Shown in pieces: positions 1 through 7,909 of a stretch of 64,000 nucleotides of DNA. The stretch's first letter is position 1. The number at the start of each line of letters is the position of its first letter. This DNA comes from Myxococcales bacterium (GTDB lineage: Bacteria > Myxococcota > UBA727 > VGSZ01), in assembly GCA_023248635.1 (NCBI GenBank), contig JAHFED010000003.1:1-64000 (forward strand), given 5' to 3'. The notes beneath the pieces are model-generated. The model worked only from the letters and a program-made list of their open reading frames with translations, had not been told where the DNA came from and did not search any database. The position numbers were made by a program, and so were the translations under genes.

Positions 1-168
1 CGCGGAGGTCACGGCGGCGGCGGCGGCGGCGGCGAGTCTTTCTGCATCTACCGCCAGGGCTCGACCCCGACCTTGTCCGGCATGACGCTGGTGCAGGGCA
101 CGGGTGGGGCGGGCGGCTTTTCGCCGGGCAGCAACGGCACGGCGGGCGCGCGCGGAACGCTGCACTGA
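1..168 (+). CDS. C-terminal end of a Gly-rich protein (partial)
   Basis: An open frame enters from the left edge and stops with TGA at 166-168. The 55 visible residues are rich in Gly and Thr, beginning with a run of Gly and ending in SPGSNGTAGARGTLH. That composition resembles the C-termini of secreted or cell-surface Gly-rich repeat proteins. No catalytic motif is visible and the N-terminus lies outside the window, so the function is unknown. The next gene starts about 190 bases downstream on the same strand. Confidence 0.5.
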   Translation, partial: RGGHGGGGGGGESFCIYRQGSTPTLSGMTLVQGTGGAGGFSPGSNGTAGARGTLH

Positions 169-354
169 TCCCGCCCACGTTTCTCGCAGCATCCGCACTT
201 TTTCCGAGGCGACGCCGAAAACCATCGGGTCGCGCCAACTGCCCCTCGATCGGTTCTCGTGAGCACGACGTCAGAAAAATCACCGACCCCCCCTCGTCGT
301 CGTCGACGGAGCCGGTACAGGTCGGATCTCGATTCTGGTTTTGGGAGATCACCA
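169..354 (+). other. Intergenic gap before the first lipoprotein
   Basis: This 186-base gap has a run of alternating GTC/GTCG units near 294-310. The frame of the next gene stays open upstream to 259, but the residues encoded there are Arg/Ser-rich and unlike a signal peptide. GGGAGA near 343-348 sits at ribosome-binding distance from the ATG at 355. No gene is seen. Confidence 0.4.
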
Positions 355-3207
355 ATGCTTCGACTTCGCACCTTGACCGTGACGCTCGCGACGATGCTGG
401 TGTGGGCCGTGGGCTGCGAAGAGGAAGTGGCGGCACCGAGCCCGGATCCGGAATGTGTTCTCGACGCTGATTGCCCTGGGCAGGTCTGTGAAAAGGGCGT
501 GTGCGTCGTCGAGATCCTCGCTGAGGGCGAGGGTGAGGGCGAGGGCGAAGGCGAAGGCGAAGGCGAAGTGGCCACCGGCGTCTTGCTCGTGCTCCCCGGC
601 GACGACGTCGAATTCGGCGCGGTGCGCTTGGGTGCGGCGGTCGAGCGCAACATCACCTTGAAAAACACGGGACCGGTACCGCTCACGATCGTGCAGATCG
701 TCATCGACGACAACGAGGCCGGCACCTTCTCCGCCGAGCCCATCGGCGCCCTGAACCAAATCCTCGGCCCGGGCCTCGAGCTCGGCATGCTGCTGGTGCA
801 CACCCCCAACGACGGCGTCCCAGACACCGCCGAGCTCAAGATTCTGCACACAGGAGCCGGGCAGCTCGCGTCGGTGACGATGCACGCGGAGTTCAAGGGA
901 GTCTCGACTCTCTCGGTCACGGATGTGCCAGCCCTGCTCAGCCCCGACATCGTCGAGATCGACGTCGGCGACGTCGCCATAGGCGAGAGCCGCGCGGTTA
1001 CCCTCTTGGTGCGCAACGACGGCGATGCCGACAGCGTCCTGACCATCGAAGGCGCCTCGTTGACGCCGGCCAACATCGGCTTTGGTCTCTCGGTGCAGGG
1101 CTTGCCCCGCGCCCTTTCTTCTTTCGACGGCTTGTGCACGGTCGACGTCGCTGAGTGTCCGCCGGGCAGCGCTGCTTGCACCGCCGGCGTCTGCGTCGAC
1201 GGCAGCGGGGTTCCGGTCGATGCCGTCGCTGTGACCATCACTTTCGCCCCCACCAGCCCGCAGGCGCGAGAGGCCGCGTTCACCGTGCGCAGCGACGTCG
1301 GCGGCATCCCCAACACGGGCACCGATTTCGTCGTGCGAGGCCGAGGCGTCGCTGGCGAGCTCGACATCAACCCGGCGGCGCTGGTCTTCGACGAGGTCTT
1401 CGTTGGCGCTCCCGAGCGACGCACGGTCAGTGTGACCAACATCGGCGGCGCCGCCGCACAGATCGACGGCGTCAGCCTGCTCTTTCCGAGCGCCACCTTT
1501 TCACTGGAGCACGGCTTCCCTGCGGTGCTCGCCCCCAACGACACCATCAGCATCGACGTCGTCTTCGACCCCGCGGCCGAGGGGCAGTTCAACAACATCA
1601 TCAACTGGGACGTCGCCGGCAACGGCACCGATCCCCAGACCGTCATCACGGCCAACGCCCGCCTCGCACCCCAAGTGGGTCTCTACGACGCCGCCCGCGA
1701 TCCCCTCGACCTCGACGCCGCTGCCGTCGTCTTCGGCAACCTCTTCATCGATCGTCAGACCACCCGCACCCTGCGCATCGTCAACGACGGACCGGCGGGA
1801 TCGACCCTGGCCGTGCGGCGCATGGTGCTCGAGGGACCCCAGGCCGAGCGCTTCGCCTTCGCGCCGACGACCATCGATGATCAGCTGGCCGGCAACATCA
1901 ACCTCGAGCCCCACGTCGACCTCACCGTCACCTACCTCCCGCAAGAGCTCACCGGCATCGACGATCAAGCGACCTTGGTGATCGAAACCGACGATCCCAC
2001 CCGCCCCGTCGTCGAGCTGGCGCTCACGGGCACGGCCATCCGACCCATCATCGTCGTCGATCCGCTGGCCGTGGACTTCGGGCCCGTCCTCGTCGGCACC
2101 CTCCCCTCACCCACGCGCACCGTCACCCTTCGCAACGATGGCATCGGTCCCCTCGTCATCAGCGAGATCACAGCACCTGGCCTCGCGGTTTACGCCCTGA
2201 TCACGAGCCTGCCCTTGCCGACGACGCTGGAGCCCTTCGCCACCATGACCGCGACGCTGACCTACACGCCCCTCAACCCCAACAACTTCGTGGCGGCCAC
2301 CAGCATCGAAGTGCGCAGCAGCGATCTCGATCGCGGGCCCGTCACGGTCTCCGTCGTCGGCAGCAGCGGTGGATGCCCAGCGCGGGCCAATGCCAGCGTC
2401 GTCGTCGTCGGCACCACCTGCACCTACACTTGCAATGGCGGCTTCCACGGCTGTGGAGCGGCGTGCCTGTCGAACACGAGCCCGGATTCCTGCGGCTCCA
2501 GCTGTACCCCGTGTCAGACCCGCAGCAACGCCGCGCGGGGCTGCACGCAGGCGACGTCGACCTGCACCTACTCCTGCGACGCCGACGCCCGCGACCTCAA
2601 CGGCAACCTGAGCGTCAGCCAGGCCGCGGCCAGCGACGGCTGCGAGTATTCGTGTCCGGTGTTTCCCACGACAACCGAGCAATGTCTCGGCGGCGACCAA
2701 GACTGCGACGGCCAGATCGACGAAGGCCTGCTCGCCGACGACTTCGATCGCAACGGCGGCAGCGCCAAGAACACCAATGACAATTGCAGCGTCGCCGAGG
2801 GCATCACCACCGTACAAGAAGGTGGCACTACTTCACTGAATGGCACCATCTATCCAATGCCCTCTCTCGCTGGCGACGACGAGGACTGGTACCGGGTCAG
2901 CGTCGCCGAAGACGAAGCGCTGTGCGACCCGATCTTCTCGCCGGACGAGGACTTCCGGGTCACGGTGCAGCTGACCGGTATTCCATCGGGAAGCGACTAC
3001 GATTTGTTCCTGCACAACGACGACTGCGGTGGCGCGTTGAAGCAGTCCGAGGCTGGCAGCAACACCAGCGAAAGAGTGGACTTTGATTACGACGGCAGCT
3101 GCGATCCGTTCGGCAGCGACAACCGCACCTTCCGCATTCGGGTGAAGCGCTTCAGCGGCGGCTCTTGCGACGACTATCAGCTCAGCGTGGCTTACCGGCA
3201 GCTCTGA
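355..3207 (+). CDS. Large surface lipoprotein with Ig-like (ASPM/SPD-2/Hydin-type) repeats
   Basis: The predicted product is a 950-aa outer-membrane or surface lipoprotein. ATG at 355 was chosen because it follows GGGAGA and gives a lipoprotein signal ending WAVGC (Cys21). After it come a small Cys-rich stretch and a tract of about seven Gly-Glu pairs (523-568), a tether typical of Bradymonadota and Myxococcota lipoproteins. At least five Ig-like units of the type 'VDFGxVxVG...R.VTLRNDG' follow (about residues 75, 200, 340, 450 and 560). After these come a Cys-rich segment (about 680-790), a DCDGQIDEG motif seen in MopE-like surface proteins, and a C-terminal part resembling a bacterial pre-peptidase (PPC) domain. 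No enzyme motif is visible; adhesion or a structural surface role is inferred. It is convergent with the next minus-strand gene across a structured repeat. Confidence 0.8.
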   Translation: MLRLRTLTVTLATMLVWAVGCEEEVAAPSPDPECVLDADCPGQVCEKGVCVVEILAEGEGEGEGEGEGEGEVATGVLLVLPGDDVEFGAVRLGAAVERNITLKNTGPVPLTIVQIVIDDNEAGTFSAEPIGALNQILGPGLELGMLLVHTPNDGVPDTAELKILHTGAGQLASVTMHAEFKGVSTLSVTDVPALLSPDIVEIDVGDVAIGESRAVTLLVRNDGDADSVLTIEGASLTPANIGFGLSVQGLPRALSSFDGLCTVDVAECPPGSAACTAGVCVDGSGVPVDAVAVTITFAPTSPQAREAAFTVRSDVGGIPNTGTDFVVRGRGVAGELDINPAALVFDEVFVGAPERRTVSVTNIGGAAAQIDGVSLLFPSATFSLEHGFPAVLAPNDTISIDVVFDPAAEGQFNNIINWDVAGNGTDPQTVITANARLAPQVGLYDAARDPLDLDAAAVVFGNLFIDRQTTRTLRIVNDGPAGSTLAVRRMVLEGPQAERFAFAPTTIDDQLAGNINLEPHVDLTVTYLPQELTGIDDQATLVIETDDPTRPVVELALTGTAIRPIIVVDPLAVDFGPVLVGTLPSPTRTVTLRNDGIGPLVISEITAPGLAVYALITSLPLPTTLEPFATMTATLTYTPLNPNNFVAATSIEVRSSDLDRGPVTVSVVGSSGGCPARANASVVVVGTTCTYTCNGGFHGCGAACLSNTSPDSCGSSCTPCQTRSNAARGCTQATSTCTYSCDADARDLNGNLSVSQAAASDGCEYSCPVFPTTTEQCLGGDQDCDGQIDEGLLADDFDRNGGSAKNTNDNCSVAEGITTVQEGGTTSLNGTIYPMPSLAGDDEDWYRVSVAEDEALCDPIFSPDEDFRVTVQLTGIPSGSDYDLFLHNDDCGGALKQSEAGSNTSERVDFDYDGSCDPFGSDNRTFRIRVKRFSGGSCDDYQLSVAYRQL
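523..568 (+). repeat. Gly-Glu coding microsatellite
   Basis: A 6-bp GAGGGC/GAAGGC unit is repeated about seven times inside the lipoprotein gene and encodes alternating Glu and Gly. It is a flexible acidic tether just after the lipidated Cys. A longer tract of the same kind lies at 25131-25331. Copy number may vary between strains by slippage. Confidence 0.8.
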
Positions 3208-3232
3208 ACGTCCCGGCGAATGGCGCGAGCCC

Positions 3233-3448
3233 TGATCCCCGATCTCGCTGAACTTCGACCGCGGGTCTCGTTCAGCTCCGTCGGGGATGCCCTTCTGGGA
3301 GGTCTGATGCAGACCTCCCCCCACGCCGGCGGAGCCGGACGCGGGCCCCCCACCAACTCCGCGTTCCGCGGGCGCGCTTCACGCGCATCATCCCGCGTCC
3401 TTCCCAGCTCGGAACGCGGTCGAACATCAAGCGGACCCGGGATGAGTC
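3233..3448. repeat. 216-bp structured dispersed repeat, copy A
   Basis: This segment matches closely two tandem copies at 33536-33750 and 33751-33969. It begins TGATCCCCGATCTCG and ends CCCGGGATGAGTC. Internal inverted repeats include GGAGGTCTG/CAGACCTCC (3298-3306 and 3310-3318, 3-nt loop) and CCGCGTTCCG/CGGAACGCGG (3359-3368 and 3410-3419). The arms are kept in all copies. It lies between the 3' ends of two convergent genes. Open frames across it are short and differ between copies, so it is probably non-coding: a REP- or MITE-like element or a structured RNA. Confidence 0.85.
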
Positions 3449-3455
3449 CCTGGCC

Positions 3456-3496
3456 AAGAACCGCACCCCCGGCGCTTCGCCGGGGGTGAAGTTCTT
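3456..3496. terminator. Strong hairpin between convergent genes
   Basis: A near-perfect stem: CACCCCCGGCG (3464-3474) pairs with CGCCGGGGGTG (3478-3488) over a CTT loop, extended by AAGAAC (3456-3461) with GTTCTT (3491-3496). It lies between the lipoprotein gene (ends 3207) and the minus-strand membrane-protein gene (ends 3511). There is no U-tract, so intrinsic termination is uncertain. Its place suggests a shared end for both transcripts. Confidence 0.5.
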
Positions 3497-3510
3497 CGCT
3501 CCAGCGCGGA

Positions 3511-4260
3511 TCATGTTTCCCGCCGCAATCGGGCCACCGCAGCGAGCACGGCCAGCAGCACCAGCAGGCCCGCGCAGAGGCCGAAGACGACGTCGACGTG
3601 CGCGCCGGGTACGGGATCGGCGGGTCGCCAACAGCCGCCGATGTGAGCGCCGAGGAAGACGATCCAGAAGCAGAGGTTGGCGGCGATGCGCTGGCCGCGC
3701 TCCCGCACCTTCTGAGGCCAGGGATCGGGGGCCAAGAAGGCCTCGCCGAAGCCCGCCAACACGCTCTGCGCCGACGCCACCGCGAAAGAGATGCCGAGGG
3801 GCGTGAGCACATCGACGAAGCGCCACAAGGGCACATCGCTGGCCTGCGTCGTCGACAGGGGCAAGAGCTGGGCTCCAGGCCAGCCGAAGTGTTGGGCACT
3901 CCATTCGACGACGACGACGGCGGCTGGGAGGGCCAGGGGTCCCAAGGTCGGCAGTTCGCGCATCGCGACGCGGTGGGCGCAGAGACAAGCGACGATCGAC
4001 ACGGCAGCGACCGCGGCGGCGACGACGACGCTGCCCCCTTCGTTCAGGGCACCGTGCCACCCGATGGTGCGGCCCAAGAGCACGACGGCGAAGGAGGTGC
4101 CCAGGAACAAAGGCCACGATGCGGAACGCGCCAACACCGCCAGCGACACCAGGCTCAACCAGGCTGCGACGGCAAACGACAGCCAACCCGACGCGCAGAT
4201 CTGGAAGATCAGGCCGCTCACCAACATGGGCACGAGGTTTCTCAGCGGCAGCATCGGCAT
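3511..4260 (-). CDS. Lnt-like polytopic membrane protein without a nitrilase domain
   Basis: A 249-aa protein made almost wholly of hydrophobic helices (about seven or eight). The central part reads VEWSAQHFGWPGAQLL, then PLWRFVDVLTPLGISF. This resembles the membrane half of apolipoprotein N-acyltransferase (Lnt), where a similar segment precedes the periplasmic C-N hydrolase domain. Lnt proteins are usually about 500 aa. Here the hydrolase domain with its Glu-Lys-Cys triad is absent and the protein ends after a last helix in ARLRRET. It is therefore either an Lnt-derived orphan membrane module or an unrelated integral membrane protein. It is transcribed away from the RadC-like gene across a 165-base gap. 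The Lnt relationship rests on motif reading only. Confidence 0.5.
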   Translation of the reverse strand: MPMLPLRNLVPMLVSGLIFQICASGWLSFAVAAWLSLVSLAVLARSASWPLFLGTSFAVVLLGRTIGWHGALNEGGSVVVAAAVAAVSIVACLCAHRVAMRELPTLGPLALPAAVVVVEWSAQHFGWPGAQLLPLSTTQASDVPLWRFVDVLTPLGISFAVASAQSVLAGFGEAFLAPDPWPQKVRERGQRIAANLCFWIVFLGAHIGGCWRPADPVPGAHVDVVFGLCAGLLVLLAVLAAVARLRRET

Positions 4261-4425
4261 CTCCGACCACCCGTCTCAGCCCTCAGCTCGCCGAGGTCAA
4301 CGTCGTCACGCAGATCGTGCTGGAACGCGCGAGATGATGATTGGAACGGAGAGTATCTCTGCGGCCAAGACCACGGCAGCCGACCGCGACGTCGACGAAG
4401 GCATGTTCCCTGCCCTGCCGGCAGC

Positions 4426-5040
4426 ATGTCGCGTCCTCCTCAAGATCTTCGCGCTCTCGGCGCTCGCGCCCTCCCCACCCGCGCCCTGCTGCGCCTGCTG
4501 CTGGGACCCCGAATCAAGGAGGGCGACGTCGACGACGCTGCGGCTGCCTTGTTTCTGCATCCGCGCGCCCGGGAAGCGGCCTTGATCGGCTTGCCCCACG
4601 GTCCGCGCCTGCTCGCTGCCGTGGAGCTCGGACGGCGTTCTTGGATGGCGACGCCGCCGCTGGGCACCCGGCTCCAAGGTCCCGTCGATGTCGCTGCCCT
4701 CGCCGCTTCACGTCTGGTCGATGAGCCGCGGTGGTTGGTGCTCGTGCTCGATGGGCGCGGACGCGTCGCGCGGCTCACGTTGGTTGAAGACGACGACGGC
4801 GACGTCGCGGTGTTGCAGGAGATCCTCGTGGCGGGCTGCCACCGCGGCGTGGTGTGTCGGCGTGTGTCCGGGCCGGCGGCGCCCACCCACGACGACGTCA
4901 CCCGCTTGGTCACCTTGCGACGCGCCGGAGCGACCGTGGGCATCGAGGTGGTCGACGGCGTGCTCCTCGGCGACGATGGCTTCTGCTCGCTGCTGCGCTT
5001 GGGCTTGATCGGCCCGGCCAACGACCGTCGCTACAGCTGA
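4426..5040 (+). CDS. RadC-like (UPF0758/JAB-type) protein with degenerate metal site
   Basis: The 204-aa product begins MSRPPQDLRALGARALPTRA, which matches the N-terminal helical region of RadC-family proteins (LLxLLLGPxxKEGDV...AAALF). It continues with the usual VELGRR segment and a JAB/MPN-like fold (WLVLVLDGRGRV, LQEILVAG, VGIEVVDGVLLGDDGFCSLLRLGLI). In RadC the metal site is HNHPSG followed by D. Here the aligned stretch at 4855-4896 is CRRVSGPAAPTHDD, so both His ligands are replaced (Cys, Arg) while SG and the following Asp remain. It should therefore not work as a standard zinc isopeptidase or nuclease. The start is the first in-frame ATG that removes an Arg-rich, shadow-like N-terminus. 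It is convergent with prfC. Confidence 0.7.
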   Translation: MSRPPQDLRALGARALPTRALLRLLLGPRIKEGDVDDAAAALFLHPRAREAALIGLPHGPRLLAAVELGRRSWMATPPLGTRLQGPVDVAALAASRLVDEPRWLVLVLDGRGRVARLTLVEDDDGDVAVLQEILVAGCHRGVVCRRVSGPAAPTHDDVTRLVTLRRAGATVGIEVVDGVLLGDDGFCSLLRLGLIGPANDRRYS

Positions 5041-5078
5041 GCGAGCGCCACGGCCCCACACCGCAGCACCTCGGCTTC

Positions 5079-6752
5079 TCAGGCTTTGGCTCGCCCGGGC
5101 TGCACCGCGGCGACAAACTTCCATTCGGGGTGCTTTTCTTCGAAGCGGCGACGCATCCAGTCGGTCTCGAAAAGGAGAAGTGGACGCTCTTCGACGTCGA
5201 GAAGACATTGTACGGTTCCGGTGCGGGTGACCTCTTTCATGTCCACATTTTCGCCGAAGACCCAACGGGCTTGGGTGTAGGGCAGCTTGTCGAGCTGGGC
5301 CTCGACGCCGTACTCGGCCTTGAGCCGGTGTTGCACCACTTCGAACTGCAGCCAGCCCACCGCACCGAGCACCGGATCGACGAAGAGCTCGTCGCGCTCG
5401 CGGAAGAGCTGCACGGCGCCTTCGTCGGCGAGCTGCTCGAGGCCCTTCTTGAGCTGCTTGCGCTTGAGGGGATCGCGCAACTTCACCCGCACGAAATGCT
5501 CGGGCGAGAAGCTGGGGATGCCCTCGAAAGCCACTGCTGGACCCTCGACGAGGGCGTCGCCGATGCGAAGGTTGCCGGGATCCCAAACGCCGATGATATC
5601 GCCGGCGTAGGCCTCTTCGACGGCGGTGCGCTCTTGGGCCATGAAGATCATGGGCCGGTCGATGGTGAGCTTCTTGACATTCTCGCCGCCCTCGACGCCG
5701 GTGCCGACGCGGACCTGCTTGACCGTCATGCCCTTTTCGAAGCGACCGCTGGTGAGACGCACGAAGGCGATGCGGTCGCGGTGGCGCGGGTCCATGTTCG
5801 CCTGGATCTTGAAGACGAAGCCGGAGAAGGATTCGCTGCCGGGATCGACGGCGACGACGTCACCGAGCTTGCCCGTCTTTTGATCGACCGAGCGCACTTC
5901 ACGGGCGCGGGGCGCGGGACACAGTTGCGTAAAGCGATCGAGGAAAGGCTCGACGCCGAAATTGGTCATGGCCGAACCGAAAAAGACGGGCGTGACCCGA
6001 CCCTCGAGGAAGGCGTCGACGTCGAATTTGTTGCCGGCATCTTCGAGCAGGGCGAGCTCGGCCTTGAGATCTTTGATGGCGCTTTCGCCGACGTCGTTGA
6101 TGAGGCCAGGATCGCTCAGGGCGACCACTTCCATGTTGGCCTCCCGCTGGCCGCGCTCGACGCGCTCGAAACGCAGAAAGCGGCCGGTCTCTCTTTCGAC
6201 GACGCCGGCGAAGCTCTTGCCCATGCCCAGGGGCCACGTCAGCGGCGCGCAGGGAATGCCCAGCACCTGCTCGACCTCGTCGAGGAGATCGAGGGGAGCT
6301 TTGCCCTCGCGATCCATCTTGTTGATGAAGGTGACGATGGGGATCTTGCGCAGGCGGCAGACGGCGAAGAGCTTGATGGTCTGCGGTTCGACGCCCTTGG
6401 CGACGTCGATGAGCATGACGGCGCAGTCGGCGGCAGCCAGGGTGCGATAGGTGTCTTCGGAAAAGTCGTTGTGGCCCGGCGTGTCGAGCAGGTTGAAGAA
6501 GCAGCCTTGGTGCTCGAACTGCATCACCGACGACGCCACCGAGATGCCGCGCTCTTTTTCGATGGCCATCCAGTCCGAGGTCGCGTGGCGGGAGGCGCGC
6601 CGCGCTTTCACGGTGCCCGCGAGGTGGATGGCCCCGCCGTAGAGCAAGAGCTTCTCGGTCAGGGTCGTCTTGCCGGCGTCGGGGTGCGAGATGATCGCGA
6701 AGGTGCGACGTCTTTGGACCTCGCGCTGCAGGGTGCTCGAATCAACAGACAT
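5079..6752 (-). CDS. prfC: Peptide chain release factor 3
   Basis: RF3 is a cytoplasmic translational GTPase that recycles RF1/RF2 from the ribosome after termination. The 557-aa product (family about 530 aa) has P-loop SHPDAGKT (residues 22-29), DTPGH (90-94) and NKMD (144-147). The RF3-type segment MAIEKERGISVASSVMQF and the C-terminal domain are complete, ending in the usual region around WRxEFVAAV. The ATG at 6752 is preferred over one 42 bases upstream because MSVDSSTLQREVQRRRTFAIISHPD matches the family N-terminus. It follows epmA on the same strand with about 90 bases between, where a perfect palindrome lies (6783-6806). Identification is secure. Confidence 0.95.
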   Translation of the reverse strand: MSVDSSTLQREVQRRRTFAIISHPDAGKTTLTEKLLLYGGAIHLAGTVKARRASRHATSDWMAIEKERGISVASSVMQFEHQGCFFNLLDTPGHNDFSEDTYRTLAAADCAVMLIDVAKGVEPQTIKLFAVCRLRKIPIVTFINKMDREGKAPLDLLDEVEQVLGIPCAPLTWPLGMGKSFAGVVERETGRFLRFERVERGQREANMEVVALSDPGLINDVGESAIKDLKAELALLEDAGNKFDVDAFLEGRVTPVFFGSAMTNFGVEPFLDRFTQLCPAPRAREVRSVDQKTGKLGDVVAVDPGSESFSGFVFKIQANMDPRHRDRIAFVRLTSGRFEKGMTVKQVRVGTGVEGGENVKKLTIDRPMIFMAQERTAVEEAYAGDIIGVWDPGNLRIGDALVEGPAVAFEGIPSFSPEHFVRVKLRDPLKRKQLKKGLEQLADEGAVQLFRERDELFVDPVLGAVGWLQFEVVQHRLKAEYGVEAQLDKLPYTQARWVFGENVDMKEVTRTGTVQCLLDVEERPLLLFETDWMRRRFEEKHPEWKFVAAVQPGRAKA

Positions 6753-6782
6753 GACGAGGACGTAGGCTGCACAGTGCTGATG

Positions 6783-6806
6783 TTCAAGACGCATGCGCGT
6801 CTTGAA
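6783..6806. promoter_or_regulatory. Palindrome upstream of prfC
   Basis: Perfect 10-bp arms TTCAAGACGC (6783-6792) and GCGTCTTGAA (6797-6806) around a 4-base centre. It lies between the epmA stop (6843) and the prfC start (6752). It could be an operator, a weak hairpin terminator or a member of a short repeat family, because the core CAAGACGC recurs in other gaps (28812, 28876, 47739, 47773). Confidence 0.5.
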
Positions 6807-6842
6807 GGGGGATCCGCAAAGGGCCTGTGTCTCTCGCTAGGG

Positions 6843-7880
6843 TCAGCGCCAGGGAAGAGCGGTGACGTCGTCGATGTCGTCGGCCCCGGTGAGCAGCATC
6901 AGCAGGCGATCGAAGCCCAACGCGTTGCCCGCCGTCGGCGCGGGGAGCTGGGGCAGCACCCGCAGGAATTCTTCGTCGAGGGGGACCTCCTCTTTGCCCA
7001 GGGCCCTGCGGGTGGCATTGTCGGCGACGAAGCGGGCGCGCTGTTCGTCGGCGTTTTGCAGCTCGTCGAAGGCGTTGCACAGCTCGAGACCACAGGCGTA
7101 GGCCTCGAAGCGGCGCGCAAAGCGGTCGTCGTCGTCGAGGCGGGCCAACACCGCCATCTGCGCCGGCCACTGCGACACGACGGCGATGCGATCTTGGCCG
7201 ATGGCCGGCTCGACCTTGGCTCCCATGACTTGGAAGAAGGCGTCGTCGAAGTCGGCTCCGGGTCGCAGCATCTCGCCGCTGGCCTGCACGCGCCGGGGCA
7301 AGGCCAAGGCGTCACCAGCGCGCATCTCGTCGAGGGCGGCTCCCAGATCGACTTGGGCAAAGCGCGCAAAGGCCTCGTTCACGCTCAGGGACTCGACGGC
7401 GGCGTCGACGTCGATGGGCGATTGGTTGCCGATGGCGGCGGCGACGGCACGGATCACACCCACGGTGTCGTCGAGGATCTCGGCGAGCGTTCCGGGCCCG
7501 CGGTACCACTCGAGCAGGGTGAACTCGGGGAGGTGACGGCGTCCGCGTTCGCCGTCGCGAAACACGTGCACCAGCTGAAAGACCCGGGGCACGCCGGCGG
7601 CGACCACACGCTTCAAAGCGAGCTCGGGCGAGGTGATCAAGAAGCGGCGCTCCAGCGGCGACGACGTCGTCATGCCCCGGTGCACCGGCACGGACAGCGG
7701 ATCGATGTGCGGCTCGGTGCCAGGCGCGGGCACGAGCTGCGGAGTGTCTGCCTCGACGAAGCCCCACTGGTGAAAAAACGCGCGGGCCGCACGCAGCGCC
7801 TGGTCGCGGCAGTGGAGGCGGGCTTTGATGTCTCGCGAAGGGGACTGCACGACGGGACTCGTGCCATGCTGCCGCGGCAC
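6843..7880 (-). CDS. epmA: EF-P beta-lysyltransferase, GenX/PoxA-type lysyl-tRNA synthetase paralogue
   Basis: EpmA attaches (R)-beta-lysine to a conserved Lys of elongation factor P. The 345-aa product is a class II LysRS-like catalytic core with no anticodon-binding domain, the expected architecture (E. coli form about 325 aa). Visible markers are FFHQWGFVEADTPQLVPAPGTEPHIDPL near the N-terminus, YLITSPE-like RFLITSPELALKR, motif 2-like VFQLVHVFRDGE..RRHLPEFTLLEWY, and motif 3-like GNALGFDRLLMLLTGADDI at the C-terminus. It starts 30 bases from the divergent fadL-like gene, so the two promoters must overlap. EpmB and EF-P are not in the window. Confidence 0.9.
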   Translation of the reverse strand: MPRQHGTSPVVQSPSRDIKARLHCRDQALRAARAFFHQWGFVEADTPQLVPAPGTEPHIDPLSVPVHRGMTTSSPLERRFLITSPELALKRVVAAGVPRVFQLVHVFRDGERGRRHLPEFTLLEWYRGPGTLAEILDDTVGVIRAVAAAIGNQSPIDVDAAVESLSVNEAFARFAQVDLGAALDEMRAGDALALPRRVQASGEMLRPGADFDDAFFQVMGAKVEPAIGQDRIAVVSQWPAQMAVLARLDDDDRFARRFEAYACGLELCNAFDELQNADEQRARFVADNATRRALGKEEVPLDEEFLRVLPQLPAPTAGNALGFDRLLMLLTGADDIDDVTALPWR

Positions 7881-7909
7881 TTGACCAGTGCGATGTCACA
7901 AGGAGCAGC

